Shown here piece by piece: positions 34,060 to 37,301 of a stretch of 37,301 nucleotides of DNA. A program made the translations under genes and the position numbers. The stretch is from NCBI GenBank assembly GCA_900767385.1, contig CAAFYY010000070.1, forward strand, positions 1 through 37,301, written 5' to 3'. Source of the stretch: Bacteroidales bacterium (lineage in GTDB: Bacteria > Bacteroidota > Bacteroidia > Bacteroidales > Paludibacteraceae). The first letter of the stretch is position 1. Every line of letters starts with the position of its first letter. The notes beneath the pieces were generated by a model, which was not told the origin of the DNA, ran no database searches, and saw nothing but the letters and a program-made list of their open reading frames with translations.

Positions 34060-34224
34060 TGTTTTGTTTGATAAATAATTATTTGTTTTTTAATTAATTA
34101 CGATTTTAGATTTCTCACTTCTGAGTCTACCCTCCCCGTCGGCACATAATATATATATGGTATCGGCTTGCAAAGCCACCAACCACATCTACCTAACAAG
34201 GCATATTACACAAAAATGACGTTG

Positions 34225-34232
34225 CAAAGATA
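34225..34232 (-). promoter_or_regulatory. -7 box of the exbB operon
   Basis: TATCTTTG on the minus strand; leader of about 160 nt to the exbB ATG. No matching -33 is seen. Confidence 0.5.
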
Positions 34233-34394
34233 CGTTTTTTCTTTCGTTTTACTCCCCTATCTCGAATCTTTTTTTCTTCCAATATCTAAAAAACTTTTCA
34301 AGGAGCAGACCGACAGCAGCAACAACGACAACGACAGCACGATTACCAGCAAACGATTTCCAACATTTTGTTTTATCAAATATCACTGCTATCG

Positions 34395-34424
34395 GTTCCC
34401 GTTAACGTTATCGCTCCCGTTAAA
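34395..34424. repeat. Dispersed 30-bp CGTT-rich repeat, copy 1
   Basis: Starts GTTCCCGTTAACGTTATCG and ends CTCCCGTTAAA. CGTT (or CGCT) recurs every six bases. Copies 2 and 3 lie at 34726-34755 and 34853-34882. Confidence 0.7.
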
Positions 34425-34487
34425 AAAAGGTTTTTCTTTGAGAGACAAGCATAGTATATGATTGTGCTGTTCAGTTGATGGGCAGAC

Positions 34488-34690
34488 TGGATACTCGCAT
34501 CCAAAGGCTGCACAGCAGCAGAGCAGCATGCTTCAACAAGCATCTCTCAAAAGTTGGATAATCCAGGCTGCGGTTCGGCATACCCAAGCGAGCTTGGCTC
34601 TGCTCAAACCTTGCACTGGCTTTGGATAAACCAAGCTGCACTTCGGCCATACTCAAATAAATTTGGTATTGCGCTCGGTTTGCATCGGTT
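34488..34690. repeat. Three diverged 67-68 bp units, each with its own hairpin
   Basis: Units begin with TGGATA at 34488, 34555 and 34623. Shared landmarks are TGGATA, a CCAA/CCAG-GCTGC block and, in units 2 and 3, TTCGGC. Each has a different hairpin at the same place: ATGCTT/AAGCAT (34528-34543), CCAAGC/GCTTGG (34584-34597) and CAAAT/ATTTG (34654-34665, extendable). The stems differ in sequence but all pair. It lies between the divergent exbB and kdsB promoters. Confidence 0.6.
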
Positions 34691-34725
34691 TTCTACGGTT
34701 TTCTCGGTTTTTGTTTAATGAAAAA

Positions 34726-34755
34726 GTTCCCGTTAAAGTTATCGTTCTCGTTGAT
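34726..34755. repeat. Dispersed 30-bp CGTT-rich repeat, copy 2
   Basis: Starts GTTCCCGTTAAAGTTATCG and ends TTCTCGTTGAT. It is followed at 34756-34800 by short direct repeats of CTTATCGCC and TTGTCGCC. Confidence 0.7.
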
Positions 34756-34852
34756 TTCCTTATCGCCTCATTTCCTTATCGCCTTGTCGCCTTGTCGCCA
34801 ATTCTCTCTGTGATCTCGGTTTATGAATGAAATCTCACTTCTGGCAAAAAAT

Positions 34853-34882
34853 GTTTTCGTTGGCGTTATCGTTCTCGTTAAA
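34853..34882. repeat. Dispersed 30-bp CGTT-rich repeat, copy 3, in the kdsB promoter
   Basis: Starts GTTTTCGTTGGCGTTATCG and ends TTCTCGTTAAA. It covers the place where the kdsB -33 element should be (about 34868-34870). Confidence 0.7.
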
Positions 34883-34889
34883 AGAATAG

Positions 34890-34897
34890 TACCTTTG
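34890..34897 (+). promoter_or_regulatory. -7 box of the kdsB promoter
   Basis: TACCTTTG matches TAnnTTTG, 28 bases before the ATG. The usual -33 TTG is missing at 19 bases and the CGTT-rich repeat occupies that position. Confidence 0.6.
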
Positions 34898-34925
34898 CAT
34901 AGTCAAATCAAAGCATTCAAAACAA

Positions 34926-35684
34926 ATGAAATTCGTTGGAATCATCCCGGCTCGATATGCCTCCAGCCGTTTTCCAGGCAAACCTCTCGCCATCATCGGT
35001 GGAAAACCTATGATTCAGTGGGTTTACGAGCGCAGTCAGAAAGCCTTGGACCACGTCGTAGTCGCCACCGACGACGAACGCATCTATCAATGTGTTGTCG
35101 GATTTGGCGGCAATGTCGTCATGACCTCGCCCGACCACAACACCGGCACCGACCGCATCGCAGAGGCCGTCACCCTACTCTCTGATCATTACGATGTCGT
35201 CATCAACATACAGGGCGATGAGCCTTTCATACAACCCCAGCAGATAGAAGCACTCAAGAAATGCTTCGACAAGCCATCAACAGACATCGCCACCTTGATT
35301 CGTCCATTCCCTCCGACAACCACTTTCGAGCAACTCAACAACCCGAACACTCCGAAAGTCGTCACCACCCAAACCGGCGAAGCCCTCATGTTCAGTCGCA
35401 GCGTCATCCCCTACCTCCGTGGTGTAGAGCCAAGTCAATGGGCGCAGACCCACCAATACCATGCCCATATCGGCATCTATGCCTATCGCACCGATATCCT
35501 CATGCAGATCACCAAGATGGAACGCACCCCATTGGAGAAAGCCGAATCTCTGGAGCAGCTCCGTTGGTTAGAAAACGGCCTCACCATCCAAACCGCTATC
35601 ACCCACACCATCTCCCATGGCATCGACACCCCCGACGACCTCACCGACGCCAACACCCACTTCACAGAATGGATGAACGAATAA
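34926..35684 (+). CDS. kdsB: 3-deoxy-manno-octulosonate cytidylyltransferase (CMP-Kdo synthetase)
   Basis: 252 aa, normal length. The nucleotide-binding start IIPARYASSRFPGKPL (residues 6-21) is diagnostic. VVATDDERI near 48, the metal-binding INIQGDEPF near 98, and HIGIYAYR near 188 complete the active site. It activates Kdo with CTP for transfer to lipid A, an essential step in building the LPS inner core in the cytosol. It is monocistronic, between a repeat-rich promoter region and a bidirectional terminator, and is more GC-rich than its flanks. Confidence 0.95.
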   Translation: MKFVGIIPARYASSRFPGKPLAIIGGKPMIQWVYERSQKALDHVVVATDDERIYQCVVGFGGNVVMTSPDHNTGTDRIAEAVTLLSDHYDVVINIQGDEPFIQPQQIEALKKCFDKPSTDIATLIRPFPPTTTFEQLNNPNTPKVVTTQTGEALMFSRSVIPYLRGVEPSQWAQTHQYHAHIGIYAYRTDILMQITKMERTPLEKAESLEQLRWLENGLTIQTAITHTISHGIDTPDDLTDANTHFTEWMNE

Positions 35685-35748
35685 GACTGGTCAATCAGTT
35701 TAATAGCGATAGAATCTAAGTCATACTGACATAGAATAATAATAAAAA

Positions 35749-35790
35749 CAATCCCCACCTACAAGTCTGTTTGTAGGTGGGGATTGTTTG
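35749..35790. terminator. Terminator after kdsB, also serving the Fic gene
   Basis: A perfect 16-bp stem (35749-35764 with 35771-35786), 6-nt loop. T-rich bases follow on the + strand and A-rich bases precede, so it can act in both directions. Confidence 0.88.
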
Positions 35791-35914
35791 TTTGCGGATG
35801 TTGACTATAAATAATCGGCCATCCTCACGAGAAAACCACTTTCTTACCCAGAAAATAATATGATTCATTGCTACCCAAGTAACAATAAAATCTGTAACAT
35901 CGTGAGCGTCTAAT

Positions 35915-37231
35915 TTATTGGGACTGTTTGCTCTTAACTATGTATAAGCAGTACTTATTGATAAGATTTGATAGTGGAAGATCTCCTTTCCAGAACCTCT
36001 CCGCGTCGAGCTTCAGAATCCTTTCACTTACAGGTTTTTGACCTTTATACAAAGCTTTGAGATAGTGAACACCATCTTCTTCTATGATGTTCACATCAGT
36101 GAAGAACCGTGTAAGGTCTTCTGCATCATAGACAATGGAGTAGCTTGGCCGCTTAGCACCAGGAATATCCTCAATCAAGACATTCTTGTCCAACAGATCT
36201 TGAATGTCGCGTATGGCTGTATCTTTGGAGCATTTTGCCAATATTGACCATGTCTTTGACGTAATCTTTGCTTCATAACCATCAAGGAAGAGATTGAGCG
36301 TCTGTGTCTGTCGCTCCGTCAATGGTATCGACGATGCCTTTTGCCAGAAGAAACTCTTGTTAAGTATTGTAGTGACGATGGTTTCTTCTTCGTCAAGTGC
36401 TTCTATCAATTTTTGCATGTCCCACCCCAGCCACTCGGTGATGTCGCCATCGCCATGCTGCATGCGCTCCAGAATGTTATAGTAGTGGTTCTTGTCCTTA
36501 TTGATCTGTGATGACACATTATAAAAACGGAACTCACTCTTCTCACCACGTGCCAACATCATATCTGATAGAATGCGTGCTAACCTGCCATTTCCATCTT
36601 CAAATGGATGAATGCTCACAAACCAGAAATGAGCAACAGCAGAACGTATGACGCTACTCACTGGTTCGTTAGCATCGAACCATGAGAGGAACTTTTGCAT
36701 CTCTTCTTCAATGCGTTCAGGCGAAGGAGCGATGTAGTGAATCTTCTCGCGGCCGAACATTCCACTAATAATATGCTCTTCGTCAGTTCGATACCGACCA
36801 ACTTCTATCCGGGCACCTTCGCTATATCCAGCTGGAAAGAATGCCGCTTGCCACGCACACAGTTTCTCCTTGCTGAGTGAAATATCATAGTGTTGTACAG
36901 CTTCAAGCATCACACCAACAACCGATTCTACATAATGTGATGGTGCAGTATATTTCGTACTCTCTATTCCGAGTTTCCTGGCAATAGAAGAACGCACTTG
37001 ATCCAAATTTAGACGTATGCCTTCAATCTCCGAAGAGCACACCACATCATAAGTCAAGTTCTCTGCCATAGCACGCAACTTATTATCAAAGCCAAGCGAA
37101 CTTAACCTACCATAAAGCAATCCTTGCTTTCGGCATACCACCTCCAGAAGCAACGACACCTGAGATTCGTTCCATCTGAAGTTTATACCAGTCCCCAAAA
37201 TTAGACAGGTTAAACAAATAATTTCTTTCAA
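35915..37231 (-). CDS. Fic-domain AMP-transferase-type protein, 5' end altered by an insertion sequence
   Basis: About 438 aa from a TTG codon; no ATG start is available. The N-terminal DUF4172 domain starts at INFRWNESQ (residue 16). The inhibitory motif SSEIEG (66-71; S66, E70) is the class II (S/T)xxxE(G/N) type. The Fic motif HPFEDGNGRLAR (208-219) is intact with catalytic H208. A winged-helix-like C-terminus follows. Fic proteins usually AMPylate protein targets, here held off by the inhibitory helix. Residues 1-15 are unlike the family: DUF4172 proteins normally start near a WxxFxW motif, and the bases upstream of INFRW look like an insertion-sequence tip. It may be a truncated, poorly expressed copy. 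Confidence 0.8.
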   Translation of the reverse strand: MKEIICLTCLILGTGINFRWNESQVSLLLEVVCRKQGLLYGRLSSLGFDNKLRAMAENLTYDVVCSSEIEGIRLNLDQVRSSIARKLGIESTKYTAPSHYVESVVGVMLEAVQHYDISLSKEKLCAWQAAFFPAGYSEGARIEVGRYRTDEEHIISGMFGREKIHYIAPSPERIEEEMQKFLSWFDANEPVSSVIRSAVAHFWFVSIHPFEDGNGRLARILSDMMLARGEKSEFRFYNVSSQINKDKNHYYNILERMQHGDGDITEWLGWDMQKLIEALDEEETIVTTILNKSFFWQKASSIPLTERQTQTLNLFLDGYEAKITSKTWSILAKCSKDTAIRDIQDLLDKNVLIEDIPGAKRPSYSIVYDAEDLTRFFTDVNIIEEDGVHYLKALYKGQKPVSERILKLDAERFWKGDLPLSNLINKYCLYIVKSKQSQ

Positions 37232-37301
37232 TATAACTTATGCAACCGCTCTGTAGACATTGGAGGGAATGCTTCCCTCGAGTCCTTGATGAGGTCGCTG
37301 A
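37187..37301 (-). mobile_element. End of an insertion sequence, running off the right edge
   Basis: It contains the tail of a transposase (stop at 37238) and about 50 bases beyond it, ending in a GTCCCCAAAATTAGACAG stretch (plus strand 37191-37208) that looks like a terminal inverted repeat. The other end is outside the window, so the family cannot be fixed. Confidence 0.5.
37238..37301 (-). CDS. Transposase C-terminal tail, partial (integrase-core type)
   Basis: The last 20 residues before TAA read QRPHQGLEGSIPSNVYRAVA. The pattern RPHQGL.G..P..VY matches the end of the rve_3 integrase-core domain of IS3/IS481-type DDE transposases. The 5' part is outside the window. It is on the same strand as the Fic gene and ends just upstream of it. 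Confidence 0.65.
   Translation of the reverse strand, partial: QRPHQGLEGSIPSNVYRAVA

Noticed and set aside
34168..34461. 97-residue open frame in the exbB-kdsB gap
   Set aside because: It runs over the exbB promoter and the CGTT-rich repeat, has atypical composition and no promoter.
34488..34690. Integron attC sites
   Set aside because: The units have paired stems but lack the attC core-site ends, cassette genes and an integrase.
37180..37200. One-base frameshift at the start of the Fic gene
   Set aside because: Removing one A would create DWYNFRW, which resembles the family motif, but the upstream frame is then unlike Fic proteins and the adjoining transposase tail makes an insertion junction the simpler explanation.

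Overview
This window reads as chromosomal DNA of an anaerobic member of the Bacteroidales (Bacteroidota), probably Bacteroides- or Prevotella-like; I cannot name a species. The evidence is the gene content (a frdCAB-type fumarate reductase with a single cytochrome b subunit, DUF4252 and DUF3822 proteins, an ExbB/two-ExbD operon, a long-form Nif3, a Kdo pathway gene) and the promoters. Most transcription units are preceded by the Bacteroidota -7 box TAnnTTTG, several with a TTG-type -33 element 18 to 20 bases upstream, and Shine-Dalgarno sequences are not evident.

Layout from left to right. 1-4400: a leftward promoter for an off-window gene, then pepD (-), then a + strand pair of a polytopic membrane protein and a family-4 glycosyltransferase. 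4400-8100: fumarate reductase operon frdC-frdA-frdB (-) with a leader of about 170 nt. 8170-9320: two tandem paralogous small lipoproteins (-), each with its own promoter and terminator. 9400-9730: a 42-bp tandem array whose units carry a palindrome. 9806-12630: a DUF4252 protein and the bifunctional ppGpp enzyme (both -). 12900-18550: alaS-trpS-nif3-zinc-ribbon cluster (+). 18620-19300: gene-poor AT-rich gap. 19472-23933: a Cro/CI-like regulator with candidate operators over its own promoter, then gyrA and a TPR protein (+). 24019-24356: a 13-bp tandem array. 24603-29528: six-gene leftward operon (conserved hypothetical, DUF3822, rsmD, Wzx-like flippase, acyltransferase, ABC-2 permease). 29740-30999: purD (-). 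31243-31556: a second 42-bp palindromic tandem array, unrelated in sequence to the first. 31670-34059: ExbB-ExbD energising module (-). 34400-34890: an intergenic patchwork of repeats. 34926-35684: kdsB (+). 35915-37301: a Fic protein (-) whose 5' end appears to have been replaced by an insertion sequence, whose transposase tail runs off the right edge.

Most genes are housekeeping: anaerobic fumarate respiration, stringent response, tRNA charging, gyrase, purine synthesis, rRNA methylation, envelope polysaccharide and lipid export, and TonB/Tol-type energisation. The unusual content lies between genes. Three tandem arrays, two of them with the same 42-bp period (four helical turns) and a conserved palindrome per unit, all sit just past an intrinsic terminator and before the next promoter or a convergent terminator, so they appear to be outside transcription units. 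In one array the palindrome is kept by paired base changes. I regard these arrays as the best candidate for something undescribed here, although I cannot assign them a function.
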